Shown: positions 40,341-48,894 of the stretch, one piece after another
Position numbering within the stretch: position 1 is the stretch's first letter
How the letters are laid out: each line of letters starts with the position of its first letter
Assembly (NCBI GenBank): GCA_023269235.1
Contig: JAHFTW010000011.1
Location: forward strand, 1-60,532
DNA length: 60,532 nucleotides
Source of the DNA: Thermoplasmata archaeon
GTDB taxonomy: Archaea > Thermoplasmatota > E2 > JACPAO01 > JAHFTW01
Direction of reading: 5' to 3'
Notes under the pieces: model-generated
Databases searched by the model: none
Seen by the model: only the letters and a program-made list of their open reading frames with translations
Told to the model about the DNA's origin: nothing
Made by a program: the position numbers and the translations under genes

Positions 40341-43300
40341 GCCGCCTCGACCGCCTTGGGCCGTCGTGTCGCGGTCGGCTTGACGTCCGCCTTGAGCAGC
40401 GTGCCGTCGATGTCCCACGTCCACTGGGCCGCGGCTCCGAACGAGAGGGAGCGGGCGCGCACCTCGGACTTGATGACGTGCAGGAACAACGTCAGCTTGG
40501 CCTCCTCCTCGGGGCCGCAGCCGAGCAGAACGTCCACCTCCTCTTCGAGGGCGAGGTCGAGCTCCTTGCGCGCTTCCTGGATGCGACGGATGGTCTCACG
40601 GGCCAAGGCTTCCGCGAGCAGGGCTTCATTGCGCTCGATGTGGAGCGCGAGGACGACGCCATCCACTTGCGTGGTCGCCCAGCCGGGGCGGTCCTTCTCC
40701 TCGAAGGTGAAGGCGTCCGCCATGAGCGCGTGCTCCTGCCCCTCCACGCTGACGCCGATGGTGCCGCCGTTCTGCGTGGCAGCGTATGCGCGCTCGCCGT
40801 CGAGCCCCTCGATGGCGTCCGCGATGGGGCCGGCCAGGCGCTTGAACGCCTTGCCAAGCGTCGCGCGGTTGGGTTTCGCGAGGACGAGCTTGAGGGCACG
40901 GGCGTCGTGGGCCGATTCCAAGGCCTTGACGTTGATCTCGTCCTGGAGGATCGGCGCAAAGCGGCCGAGGTGGCCGCCGACGAGCACGGCGCGGCCGAGG
41001 GGGTGGCGCGTCGGGATGTTGACCTTGCTGCGCAGGGCACGGGCGGCCTCGGCCAGCTCGCGCACCTGCGCCATCTCGCGCTCGAGCGTCTCCTCGCGCG
41101 GCCCCGCCTCGGGGTAGTTGGCGAGATGGACCGACGCGGGGTCCCTGGTCGTGCGAAGGTGGCCCCAGAGCGTCTCGACCATGAAGGGCGCGAAGGGCGC
41201 GACAAGGCGGCTCACGGTGTGGAGCGCGGTCCACAACGCGCTGTGGGCAGACTGCTTGTCCTTGGAGCCAGCCTCGGCCCAGAAGCGGTCGCGGCTGCGG
41301 CGCACCCACCAGTTGCTGAGGTCGTCGATGACGAACGCCTCGATGGCGCGCGTCGCCTTGTGGAGGTGGAGCCGGTCGGCCTCGAAGCGGGCCTCCGCGA
41401 CGGTGGCGTGCAGGCGGCTGAGGAGCCAGCGGTCGAGGTCGCTCCACTGCGCCTGGGGAACCGCTTTCTCCGGGGTCCAGTGGTCGAGGGTCGCGTACTG
41501 GTGGTGGAAAAGGAACGTGTTCCACAGCGTGCCGAAGAACTTCCCGAACGTGTCGCGGACCGCCTCCTCGTAGAAGCGCTTGTCCTGCCACGGCGCGGTC
41601 GCGGAGAGGAGGTACCAGCGCGTCGCGTCGGCGCCCTGGTTGGCGAAGACGGCGTCGGGGCTCGTGTAGTTCTTCTTCGACTTGCTCATCTTCTGGCCGT
41701 CCTCGGCGAGGATGAGGCCGCCCACGAGGCAGTTCTTGAACGCGGGGCCTTGGAACAGGTTGGCCTTCTGCGCATCGGGGCTCTGGCCGAGCGCCGTCGC
41801 GGAGGCGAGCAGACTGTAGAACCAGCCGCGCGTCTGGTCGAGGCCTTCCGTGATGAAGTCAATGGGCCACTGCGCCTGGAGGTCGAGGTTGTCGAGGCCG
41901 AGGGTGTGCCACTGCGCGAACTGCGCCGCCCCGGAGTCGAACCAGACGTCGATGACGTACGGCTCGCGGGCCGCCGTTTTCTTGCCCTTGCAGTGCGGGC
42001 AGTCGATGGGCTGGTCCACGTAGGGGCGGTGCAGCTCGGGGACGGTGATGCCGTGCGCCGCGAGGTCAGCCTTGGACCCGATGCAGGTCTGTTTCTTGCA
42101 TTGCGAGCAGACCCAGACGGGTAGCGGCGTGCCCCAGAAGCGGCTTCGGCTGAACGCCCAGTCCTTGACGTTGCGCAGCCAGTCGCCCATGCGGCCGTCC
42201 TTGATGGTGTCGGGGACCCAGTTGACGGCCTGGTTGTTGGCCAGCAGCTGCTCGCGCAGCGTGCTCATGCGGATGTACCACGAGTCCATCGCGTAGTAGA
42301 GCAGCGGGTGGCCGGTGCGCCAGCAGTGCGGGTAGGAGTGCTCGTACTTCTCGTCGCGGTAGAGCGTGTCGTGCGCCTTGAGCCACGCGAGGATGGCCGC
42401 CTCGGTCGCGGGCGCCTTGACGTACATCCCGGCGACGCCGCCGGGGACGTTGGCGTGGAAATTGCCGTCCAGGCCGACCGTGTGCTTGGCGGGAAGGTTC
42501 TCCTTCATGCCGAGCTGGTAGTCGTCCTCACCGTACATGACGGCCGTGTGGACGACGCCGGTGCCATCCTCGGTCGTGACGAAATCGGCGGCCACGACTT
42601 GGAACGCCTTCTTGCCGGCCGCGTCCACGGCGCCAGGGAACAGGGGCGAGTAGCGTTTGCCGACGAGGTCGCGGCCCTTCATCTCGGCCAGGATGGTGGA
42701 CTCGTTGCGTAGCGCCTTCTTGACGAGCGCCTTCGCGACGATGAGCACCTCGCCTTCCTTGGCGATTGCCTTGTCGCTCGTCTTCGCGACCTTGACCTTG
42801 ACGTAGTCGATGTCCGCGCCGACGGCGAGGGCGACGTTGCCCGGGAGCGTCCATGGGGTCGTCGTCCAGGAGAGGATGCGGGCGTGGTCGGCGTCGTCGA
42901 GGAGATGGAACTTGGCGAAGATGGAGGTGTCCACGACGTCCTTGTAGCCGAGCGCGACCTCGTGGCTGGAGTAGCTCGTGCCGGTCTGCGGGCAGTAGGG
43001 GACGACCTTGTGCGACTTGGCGAGCAGGCCGGCGTCGAAGAGCCGCTTCAGGCTCCACCAGACGGACTCGATGAAGGAGTCGTCCATCGTGACGTACGGG
43101 TGGTCATAGTCGAGCCAGTGGCCGACGCGTTCCGTCATCTGCTCCCAGTTCGCCTTGTACTTGAAGACGGAATCACGGCACTTCGCGTTGAACTTGTCCA
43201 TGCCGTAGGCGAGGACCTGGTCCACGTGCTCGATGCCCAGTTCCTTCTGGACCTCGATCTCGACGGGGAGGCCGTGGCAGTCCCAGCCGGCCTTGCGCGG

Positions 43301-43561
43301 CACCCACTTGCCCAGCATCGCCTGGTAACGGCAGACGGAGTCCTTCAGGGTCCGCGTCAGGACGTGGCCGGGGTGGGGCAGGCCGTTCGCCGTCGGCGGG
43401 CCTTCGAGGAAGATGAAGCGCCGGCTCGGGTCCTTTTTGAGGTTGGCCTTGCCCTGCTCGACCTGGGCCTGGAACGTGCCTTCGGTCTTCCATTTGGCGA
43501 GCACCGCCCGTTCCATCGCGTCGGGCGCGTACTTCTTGGGCACCGCGCCAGGTCCCGTCAT
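40337..43561 (-). CDS. ileS: Isoleucyl-tRNA synthetase
   Basis: A 1074-residue class Ia synthetase. The first signature is PTANGLPHPGHVLTRTLKDS (HxGH), the second KMSKS lies in DGQKMSKSKKNYTS. The CP1 editing domain is between, with TTTPWTLPGN and GTGVVHTA. Zinc-binding cysteine pairs CSQC and CPHC follow. The C-terminal tRNA-binding part is long, as in the archaeal/eukaryotic-cytosolic type. ATG 43561 is preferred over an upstream frame extension because CTTTATCAA is centred about 28 bp upstream. The deaminase gene overlaps its 3' end. Confidence 0.98.
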   Translation of the reverse strand: MTGPGAVPKKYAPDAMERAVLAKWKTEGTFQAQVEQGKANLKKDPSRRFIFLEGPPTANGLPHPGHVLTRTLKDSVCRYQAMLGKWVPRKAGWDCHGLPVEIEVQKELGIEHVDQVLAYGMDKFNAKCRDSVFKYKANWEQMTERVGHWLDYDHPYVTMDDSFIESVWWSLKRLFDAGLLAKSHKVVPYCPQTGTSYSSHEVALGYKDVVDTSIFAKFHLLDDADHARILSWTTTPWTLPGNVALAVGADIDYVKVKVAKTSDKAIAKEGEVLIVAKALVKKALRNESTILAEMKGRDLVGKRYSPLFPGAVDAAGKKAFQVVAADFVTTEDGTGVVHTAVMYGEDDYQLGMKENLPAKHTVGLDGNFHANVPGGVAGMYVKAPATEAAILAWLKAHDTLYRDEKYEHSYPHCWRTGHPLLYYAMDSWYIRMSTLREQLLANNQAVNWVPDTIKDGRMGDWLRNVKDWAFSRSRFWGTPLPVWVCSQCKKQTCIGSKADLAAHGITVPELHRPYVDQPIDCPHCKGKKTAAREPYVIDVWFDSGAAQFAQWHTLGLDNLDLQAQWPIDFITEGLDQTRGWFYSLLASATALGQSPDAQKANLFQGPAFKNCLVGGLILAEDGQKMSKSKKNYTSPDAVFANQGADATRWYLLSATAPWQDKRFYEEAVRDTFGKFFGTLWNTFLFHHQYATLDHWTPEKAVPQAQWSDLDRWLLSRLHATVAEARFEADRLHLHKATRAIEAFVIDDLSNWWVRRSRDRFWAEAGSKDKQSAHSALWTALHTVSRLVAPFAPFMVETLWGHLRTTRDPASVHLANYPEAGPREETLEREMAQVRELAEAARALRSKVNIPTRHPLGRAVLVGGHLGRFAPILQDEINVKALESAHDARALKLVLAKPNRATLGKAFKRLAGPIADAIEGLDGERAYAATQNGGTIGVSVEGQEHALMADAFTFEEKDRPGWATTQVDGVVLALHIERNEALLAEALARETIRRIQEARKELDLALEEEVDVLLGCGPEEEAKLTLFLHVIKSEVRARSLSFGAAAQWTWDIDGTLLKADVKPTATRRPKAVEAA

Positions 43562-43584
43562 CGTGCGTTCCCAAACCGGGATTG

Positions 43585-43593
43585 TTGATAAAG
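43585..43593 (-). promoter_or_regulatory. TATA box for ileS
   Basis: Minus strand CTTTATCAA, centred about 28 bp before ATG 43561; supports a leaderless start there. Confidence 0.6.
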
Positions 43594-43633
43594 GGCCGGC
43601 TCCGGCCAACAGGGATGCAGAGGACGCCGCGCT

Positions 43634-43996
43634 CTAGCCGACGTGCAGGACGCCTTCCATGCCAAGGCCGTGGTGGGCCTCGCAGTGGTACTCGATCGTC
43701 CCGGCCACGGTGAACTGGTGGGTGTAGGTCTTGCCTTTCTGCAGGTTCGCCACGCCGCCGCTCGAGAAGGAGCCGTCCATGGCGGTGACGTCGTGGCCCA
43801 CGGACTCGTCGTTGACCCAGGTGACGTTGGCGCCGACGGGGACCTGCGCGTTGGCGGGGACGAACCGGGTGCCCGCCATGTGGATGAGGTAGCTGCCGTC
43901 GGCCTGCGGGGTGAGGACCGTGGGCGCCGGGGGCATCGAGGAGCAGCCGGCCAGGAGGGCAAACGTGAGGAGGGCGAGGACTGCGAGAGCCTTCAT
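43634..43996 (-). CDS. Blue-copper (plastocyanin/amicyanin-like) lipoprotein
   Basis: A 120-residue lipoprotein. The signal ends LLAGC (cysteine about 18), then a cupredoxin fold: GTRFVPANAQVPVGANVTWV, the first His ligand in ESVGHDVTAM, and the Cys-His-Met ligands in YHCEAHHGLGMEG. It is an electron carrier on the outer membrane face. Its ATG overlaps the stop of the larger surface protein by 4 nt, so the two are translated together. The electron partner is not visible in the window. Confidence 0.9.
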   Translation of the reverse strand: MKALAVLALLTFALLAGCSSMPPAPTVLTPQADGSYLIHMAGTRFVPANAQVPVGANVTWVNDESVGHDVTAMDGSFSSGGVANLQKGKTYTHQFTVAGTIEYHCEAHHGLGMEGVLHVG

Positions 43997-45723
43997 GGGC
44001 GTCGCGAGAGGCGGCCCCTGGAAATCCCTTGCGCAAGGGACGCCACGCCAAGGAGGGCAAGCCCAGTCGCGGGCCACGCGACGCCGGGGGTCCCCTTCGC
44101 GCTGGAGGTCGGGTCGCCCGCTTGCGACGACGAGGCGGACCCCTTGACCGGGACCTTGGACGACGCGGCCGGCTGCGACGGGTGCCCGGATGTCGAGGTC
44201 CGCGTCGAGGACGGCGAGGAGGACTCGACGATGAGGCTGCGCGAGGCGGTCCCCGTGCGCCCCGCGGCGTCCGTGACGTTCAGCGTGACCGTGAAGGCGC
44301 CGAACTTCGCGTAGCGGTGCTGCGCGGTCTCGCCCGCCCCGTGGCCCCCGTCGCCCCAGTCCCATGCGAAGCCCTGCAGGCTGGTGTCGGGCGCGGCCGT
44401 CGAGCCGCGGGCGTCCACGGTGACGGTGTCCCCCTGCACGGTCGCCACAAACGCGGCGTGCGGCGCACCGCCGGCGGCGGGTCCTCCTTGCAGGAGCTCC
44501 GGCGGGACATGGGCGTAGAACGTGCCGCCGCCGTGCGCGTCGTCCACGTAGGCGACGTGGAGGCCGCCCCAGCGGTCGTGGTCGATCATGAAGTAATCCA
44601 GGAGCTCGCGGTTGCCGGTGCAACCGACGCCGCCCATGCAGATGGTGCCATGGTGGTTGGGGGCCGCCGTGAGCTGGCTCGTCGTCACGGTGGCCGCGCC
44701 CCAGAAGTCGTGCACGACGGAGAGGTAGACGTTGAAATCGCCCGTGAACCCGTCCGCCGAGGGGTCGCCGGGGGACGTGGAGCCATACCACGCGACCGCG
44801 GCGTCGCCGCGCCACGCGCTCACCGTCGCGTACGTGTTGGCCTGCAGCTCCGGGGGCGAGACGACGAGGGAGCGCGTCGTCCCGTCGTCGCGGCGCCCTG
44901 CCAGCGTGATCTCCGAGACCCCGGCGGTGGCCGCGGCCATGTAGACGTCGGTGCCGTCGGCGTCGGCCTGAATCATGTTGTTGAGGCCCAGGCTCCCCAG
45001 GAGCGTCATCTCCCGTCCACCGGCGCGACAGGTGGAGTCGAAGCGACTCACCGCGCCGTTCGACTGGCTGTAGTAGAAGCGGCCTGCCGTGTCGTAGAAT
45101 GCCTTGCCGCCCTGCGGAGTCGTCGAGGCCACGTTCTGGTCGGTGAACGTCAGCCCCGCGTCCGTGGAGCGCGCGCAATGGCCCGCGAAGGCCGGGAAGT
45201 ACACGACGCCGACGGCATCAATGTAGAACAGGGCGACTTCGCCGTCCCCGTGCGCGCCGATCCAGGGCCGGTCCACGCCCGCGAACGCGCCAGCGGCCAA
45301 GGTCGCCTGGGCGAAGGTCTTGCCGTCGTCCGAGCGCGCCACGTCGATGCGGTTGTCGTGCAGGTAGGCGGCGTAGAGGCGCCCCCGGTCGTCCTGGCCG
45401 AGAGCGACCCCGTCCCCGAACGCGACGCCGAGATTGCCTGTGTAGGCCATGTGGTGCCAGCTCGTGCCGTTGTCGTCGGACCAGGAGGTGCCCCCGGTGT
45501 CCCCGATCCAGACGAAGCGGCCTTCCTTGTCCGCGAGGATGCTGGGCTCGGACCCTCCCGTGGCCGCGGCGCTGGAGTGGCCGAACAGGGCGGGGATGGA
45601 GGCAAGCGGCTCGGACCCCGGGTCAGCAGGGAAACCGGCCTCGCTGCCCCCCGACCCCGAGGAGGGTGCCTGCGCGCAGCCGGCCACGACCAGGACGACC
45701 ACGAGCCACAGGGCCCACTTCAC
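43993..45723 (-). CDS. Asp-box/PKD surface lipoprotein with C-terminal TP-x4-P anchor
   Basis: A 576-residue protein. The N-terminal lipobox VVAGC (cysteine about 16) is followed by a propeller-type region with Asp-box-like SWSDDNGTSW and RSDDGKTF, a PKD domain (FAWDWGDGGHGAGETAQHRY), a Ser/Thr-rich linker, and a tail KGTPGVAWPATGLALLGVAS. Having both a lipid anchor at one end and a membrane-type tail at the other is notable. The plastocyanin-like gene overlaps its 3' end by 4 nt. The start is GTG 45723, 26 bp after gctaaacga. Confidence 0.82.
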   Translation of the reverse strand: MKWALWLVVVLVVAGCAQAPSSGSGGSEAGFPADPGSEPLASIPALFGHSSAAATGGSEPSILADKEGRFVWIGDTGGTSWSDDNGTSWHHMAYTGNLGVAFGDGVALGQDDRGRLYAAYLHDNRIDVARSDDGKTFAQATLAAGAFAGVDRPWIGAHGDGEVALFYIDAVGVVYFPAFAGHCARSTDAGLTFTDQNVASTTPQGGKAFYDTAGRFYYSQSNGAVSRFDSTCRAGGREMTLLGSLGLNNMIQADADGTDVYMAAATAGVSEITLAGRRDDGTTRSLVVSPPELQANTYATVSAWRGDAAVAWYGSTSPGDPSADGFTGDFNVYLSVVHDFWGAATVTTSQLTAAPNHHGTICMGGVGCTGNRELLDYFMIDHDRWGGLHVAYVDDAHGGGTFYAHVPPELLQGGPAAGGAPHAAFVATVQGDTVTVDARGSTAAPDTSLQGFAWDWGDGGHGAGETAQHRYAKFGAFTVTLNVTDAAGRTGTASRSLIVESSSPSSTRTSTSGHPSQPAASSKVPVKGSASSSQAGDPTSSAKGTPGVAWPATGLALLGVASLAQGISRGRLSRRP

Positions 45724-45743
45724 GGGGGGTCCTTGCGCGGCGG

Positions 45744-45753
45744 TCGTTTAGCC
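45744..45753 (-). promoter_or_regulatory. TATA box for the Asp-box/PKD-plastocyanin operon
   Basis: Minus strand GGCTAAACGA, centred about 26 bp before GTG 45723; leaderless. Confidence 0.5.
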
Positions 45754-45759
45754 TTTGGC

Positions 45760-47526
45760 TCAGGCGACGCGTGTCTGCGACTGCTCCTTCGTGAACTGCA
45801 GGAGGTAGTAGCGGCCGCCGGCACCCGTGCCGGTCGTCCCGCTCATCTTCCAGCCGCCGAAGGCCTGTCCGTTGACGACGGCGCCCGTGGAGCCGCCGAC
45901 GGCGCGGTTGAGGTAGGTGACGCCGGCCTGGATGGTGGCGAAGAAGGTCTCCTGTTCTTTCTTGTCTTCGGAGAACAGCCCCGCGGTGAGGCCGTACTCG
46001 ACCGCGTTGGCCTCGGCGATGGCCTGGCCGAAGTCGGTGTAGGTCGCGACGGCGAGGAAGGGCATGAAGAACTCCTCGCGGAAGACGCGGTGGTCGAACG
46101 GGACGCCCGCGACGATGGTGGGCGCCATGTAGTGGCCCTTGAGCGGGGACCCGTCGGCGTCGCGGCCGACGCGCGTGCCGCCCGTGAGGACCTGGCCGCC
46201 GGCCATCTGGACTTCGTCGGCGAGCTGGGCGACGAGGGCGAGCTTGTCGGCGCCGATGACGGGGCCCATGTAGGTCTCCTTCTGCCAGGGGCGCCCGACG
46301 CGGGCGGCCTGGGTGAGCTTGACGAGGCGCTCCGTGAAGTCCTTGGCGACCTTGGCGTGGACGTAGACGCGGCTGGCGGCGCTGCACTTCTGCCCGGAGT
46401 AGCCGAAAGCGCTGCGGAAGACGCCCTGCACGGCCTTGTCCAGGTCCGCGTGCGGGGAGACGATGACGGCGTTCTTCCCGCCCATCTCGGCGATGAGGGG
46501 CTTGGGGCGGCCGTTCTTGGCGGCGGCCTCCCAGGCCATGACGCCAACCTTCTTGCTGCCGGTGAAGACGAGGCCGTCCACGCCCGGGTTCGTCAGCAGC
46601 TCGGTGCTGAGGGCATGGTCGTTGGCGGTGAGGAAGCTGAGCGCGCCCGGGGGGACGCCGGCCTCGATGAGCAGGCGGTACACCCACCAGCCGCTGAGGC
46701 AGCCCTTGTTGCTCGGCTTGAGCACGACGGTGTTGCCGGTCACGAGCGCCGCGGCGGCCATGCCGGCGGTGATGGCGACAGGGAAGTTGAACGGGCAGAC
46801 GACCGCGAAGACGCCCCACGGCTTGCGCACGCTGCGGCAGGTCTCGTTCGGGAACGGCTTGCCCATGAGGACGTCGAAGCCGTCCATCTCGCGCACCGTC
46901 AAGGCGTAGTAGCGCAGGAAGTCCACACCCTCGTCCACGTCAATGGAGGCCTCGAAGCGCGTCTTGCCCGCCTCCAGGCTCATGACGGCGCACAGGTCGT
47001 AGAAGTGCTCGGTGAACAGGTCGGCGGCCTTCTCCAGGATCGCGGCGCGCTCCTGCCACGGCTTGGCCGACCAGGCGGGGAAGGCCTCTTTCGCGGCGGC
47101 GATGGCCTGCTTGGCGTGCGCGGGGGTCCCGATGGCCCAGGTGCCGGTCGCGACGGACGGGTCGGCGGGGCTCAGGGTCGTGAAGGCGCCCTCGCCGCCG
47201 GCCTGCTTCGCGCCGATGCAGAGCGGGTGGTCGTTGCCCTTGGGCGCCGCCAGCTGCTTGCGCAGCTTGGCCACGGCGGCGTCGAAGGCGGCGTCGAACT
47301 GAGCCAGCGTGCCGTTCTGGTTGTGGCGCCACCAGGTGTTCTTGTTCTGGAACCGGTTGAGGCGCGCCGCGAGGGCCTCCGCCGCCTTTCCGTCCACGCC
47401 GCGCACGACGGGGTCGAGAGGGACGAGGGCCTTCGGGGCCGACGCGGCGGGCTTCGCGGCACGCTTGGCCACCGCCTTCGCGGGCTTCTTGACGGTCGTC
47501 TTGGCGCGGGAGGCGGCCTTGGCCAT
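45760..47526 (-). CDS. Aldehyde dehydrogenase (P5C-dehydrogenase-like) with lysine-rich N-terminal leader
   Basis: A 588-residue NAD(P)-dependent aldehyde dehydrogenase. Core motifs are FNFPVAITAGMAAAALVTGN, LVFTGSKKVGVMAWE, catalytic glutamate in IAEMGGKNAVIV and catalytic cysteine in FGYSGQKCSAASRVYVHAKV. The set and length after the leader (about 550 residues) are closest to the 1-pyrroline-5-carboxylate dehydrogenase branch, which converts glutamate semialdehyde to glutamate. Odd: the first 35 residues are Ala/Lys-rich (KTTVKKPAKAVAKRAAKPAA), histone-tail-like, and not part of the fold. A proline dehydrogenase partner is not adjacent. Confidence 0.92.
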   Translation of the reverse strand: MAKAASRAKTTVKKPAKAVAKRAAKPAASAPKALVPLDPVVRGVDGKAAEALAARLNRFQNKNTWWRHNQNGTLAQFDAAFDAAVAKLRKQLAAPKGNDHPLCIGAKQAGGEGAFTTLSPADPSVATGTWAIGTPAHAKQAIAAAKEAFPAWSAKPWQERAAILEKAADLFTEHFYDLCAVMSLEAGKTRFEASIDVDEGVDFLRYYALTVREMDGFDVLMGKPFPNETCRSVRKPWGVFAVVCPFNFPVAITAGMAAAALVTGNTVVLKPSNKGCLSGWWVYRLLIEAGVPPGALSFLTANDHALSTELLTNPGVDGLVFTGSKKVGVMAWEAAAKNGRPKPLIAEMGGKNAVIVSPHADLDKAVQGVFRSAFGYSGQKCSAASRVYVHAKVAKDFTERLVKLTQAARVGRPWQKETYMGPVIGADKLALVAQLADEVQMAGGQVLTGGTRVGRDADGSPLKGHYMAPTIVAGVPFDHRVFREEFFMPFLAVATYTDFGQAIAEANAVEYGLTAGLFSEDKKEQETFFATIQAGVTYLNRAVGGSTGAVVNGQAFGGWKMSGTTGTGAGGRYYLLQFTKEQSQTRVA

Positions 47527-47609
47527 GGCGGCGCCGACGGAGGGGGGCGATTTGGGGTTGTTGGGGGCCTGGCGGCAGCAAGAAGTACCGGGAACGCGGT
47601 TCGTCCGGC

Positions 47610-48131
47610 ATGAAGGGCCTCACCGAGCAGCTCTCCGTGTACGCCGCCTACCACCGCGACGGCACGAACAAGGCCATCCACGCCGTCTTCGTCCCGCTCA
47701 TCACCTGGAGCGCGATGGGGCTTCTCGCCTTCCCGGTCCTCGCCCCCGTCGCTGGACTGCAGCTCACGCCCGCCCTCCTGGTCAGCGCGGCGGTCCTCGC
47801 CTACTACCTCGCCCTCGACCTGGGCCTCGGCATCGTGCTCACGATTGCCTTCACCGTGCTGCTCGTCACCGTCACCGAGGTCCACGCCGCCCTCCCGACG
47901 CTCGCGTTCCCCTTCTTCGCCATCGTCTTCGCCGTGAGCTGGGTCGCGCAGATCCTCGGCCACAGCGTCTGGGAGCACCGCAAGCCGGCCCTCGTGGACA
48001 ACGTCTTCCAGGTCCTCATCGCGCCGCTCTTCATCGCGTGCGAACTCCTTTTCGCGCTCGGCCTGCGCAAGGGCCTCCGGCACGCCGTCGAGGAAGGCCT
48101 CAAAGCCCACCTCCCGGGGGCAAGCGCGTGA
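47610..48131 (+). CDS. Mpo1-like membrane protein (DUF962)
   Basis: A 173-residue protein with about four hydrophobic helices and the two Mpo1-family His motifs: SVYAAYHRDGTNKAIHAVFV near the N-terminus and WVAQILGHSVWEHRKPALVD later. In yeast, Mpo1 is a Fe(II)-dependent dioxygenase that shortens 2-hydroxy fatty acids; the His residues match. Archaeal lipids are mostly isoprenoid, so the substrate here is an open question. Its stop overlaps the start of a small membrane protein (GTGA). Confidence 0.85.
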   Translation: MKGLTEQLSVYAAYHRDGTNKAIHAVFVPLITWSAMGLLAFPVLAPVAGLQLTPALLVSAAVLAYYLALDLGLGIVLTIAFTVLLVTVTEVHAALPTLAFPFFAIVFAVSWVAQILGHSVWEHRKPALVDNVFQVLIAPLFIACELLFALGLRKGLRHAVEEGLKAHLPGASA

Positions 48132-48397
48132 GCTACGACCCGCGTCCCATGGCCCAGCGCCCGGGACGCACCCGGTCCTCCGTCGCCGGCGAGAAAGGCC
48201 TTGGCGTCCTCCACATCGGTCCGCTGCGCACGACGCCGCTCGGCGCAGTGCTGCTGGTTTTCTGCGCCATCGCCGTCGTCTCCATCTTCGTCTCGTTCTT
48301 CACGGGCCAGCTTGGAGCCCTCGTGTTCTGGCTCCTCGTCGAGGTCGCGGCGCTGTTCGCGTTCGTGTGGGACCGGCAGAAGATGTCCAAGGCGTGA
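48128..48397 (+). CDS. Small two-helix membrane protein
   Basis: An 89-residue protein: a basic, disordered N-terminal third (RPMAQRPGRTRSS), then two hydrophobic helices (TPLGAVLLVFCAIAVVSIFV and LGALVFWLLVEVAALFAFVW) and a short charged end. The start is GTG 48128, overlapping the Mpo1-like stop by 4 nt. Family not recognised. A T run (cctttttc, near 48413) follows and may be the operon terminator. Confidence 0.7.
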   Translation: MSYDPRPMAQRPGRTRSSVAGEKGLGVLHIGPLRTTPLGAVLLVFCAIAVVSIFVSFFTGQLGALVFWLLVEVAALFAFVWDRQKMSKA

Positions 48398-48637
48398 CGC
48401 GGCCACCGCGCGCCTTTTTCTCCTGTTGAAAGTGCCCCTCTCCGCGTTGAGCTTCCGTTCACAAATGGGGATATCAAGCCCTCAGCCTGGGATAACCTCG
48501 TCATCGAGGGGCGGGCTCCGCGAGCACACGCCGCGCGATAACGTTGCCGCGCCCGCGCAGGGCCTTCGCGGCCACGAACGCCGCGCTCCTCGACAAGTCC
48601 GGGCCGCACTTTTCATGTGCGCGAGTTGATTCGGTAT
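48398..48637. other. Noncoding interval before the lysine-rich peptide gene
   Basis: About 240 bp with no convincing gene. It holds a T-rich stretch (48412-48422), a short stem cctcgtcatcgagg (48497-48510) and several GC stems. A structured RNA cannot be excluded, but nothing matches an RNA family I can recognise by eye. Confidence 0.35.
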
Positions 48638-48676
48638 CCTTATTGTACAGAGAAGCCGTTGGTGACACGGGGGTGA
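48638..48676 (+). promoter_or_regulatory. TATA box and GGTGA element for the lysine-rich peptide
   Basis: cttattgt (48639-48646) would start transcription near 48669. gggggtga (48669-48676) then lies 8 nt before ATG 48685, and a GTG inside it (48673) is an alternative in-frame start. Confidence 0.45.
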
Positions 48677-48684
48677 ATGCACAC

Positions 48685-48765
48685 ATGGCCGCGAAGAAGA
48701 CCGCTAAGAAGGCGACGAAGAAGACGACGAAGAAGACGAGCAAGAAGACCGCGAAGAAGAAGTAA
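48685..48765 (+). CDS. Lysine-rich 26-residue peptide (histone H1-tail-like)
   Basis: A 26-residue peptide built only of Lys, Thr, Ala and one Ser after the start (MAAKKTAKKATKKTTKKTSK, then KTAKKK): a KKT/KKA near-repeat of period about four, like the tails of bacterial and eukaryotic H1-type proteins. It should bind nucleic acid by charge alone. Both a promoter and a start context are visible. The nearest relative in composition in this window is the leader of the aldehyde dehydrogenase. An alternative start at GTG 48673 adds four residues. Confidence 0.6.
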   Translation: MAAKKTAKKATKKTTKKTSKKTAKKK

Positions 48766-48862
48766 ATTCTACGCGGGCTCTCTGCCTGTCTCCTCCCCCT
48801 TCTTCTTCCCCTTTTCTTGGATGTCATGACCGTGACGCCCTGCCGGAGCGTTGGCACAGCCG

Positions 48863-48870
48863 CTTAAATC
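48863..48870 (+). promoter_or_regulatory. TATA box for pdxS; decides the start
   Basis: cttaaatc is centred 28 bp before ATG 48895, but only 13 bp before ATG 48880, which would not be transcribed from this box. Confidence 0.5.
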
Positions 48871-48894
48871 GCAGAAGCCATGGCCGCGCCTGGA

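Noticed and set aside
43634-43680. A third possible 3'-end echo after the plastocyanin-like gene (ggcgtcctgcacg and ggcgtcctctgca)
   Set aside because: Similarity covers only about a dozen bases, without the stop codon and with gaps; not distinguishable from chance.
44029-47613. A 1194-residue plus-strand frame over the Asp-box/PKD and aldehyde dehydrogenase genes
   Set aside because: Same reason: shadow of two conserved minus-strand genes, with no recognisable domain.
48501-48857. A minus-strand frame with a Phe-rich, apparently membrane-spanning stretch
   Set aside because: The Phe-rich helix is just the reverse complement of the lysine-rich peptide codons (aag/aaa become ctt/ttt), so it is an artefact.
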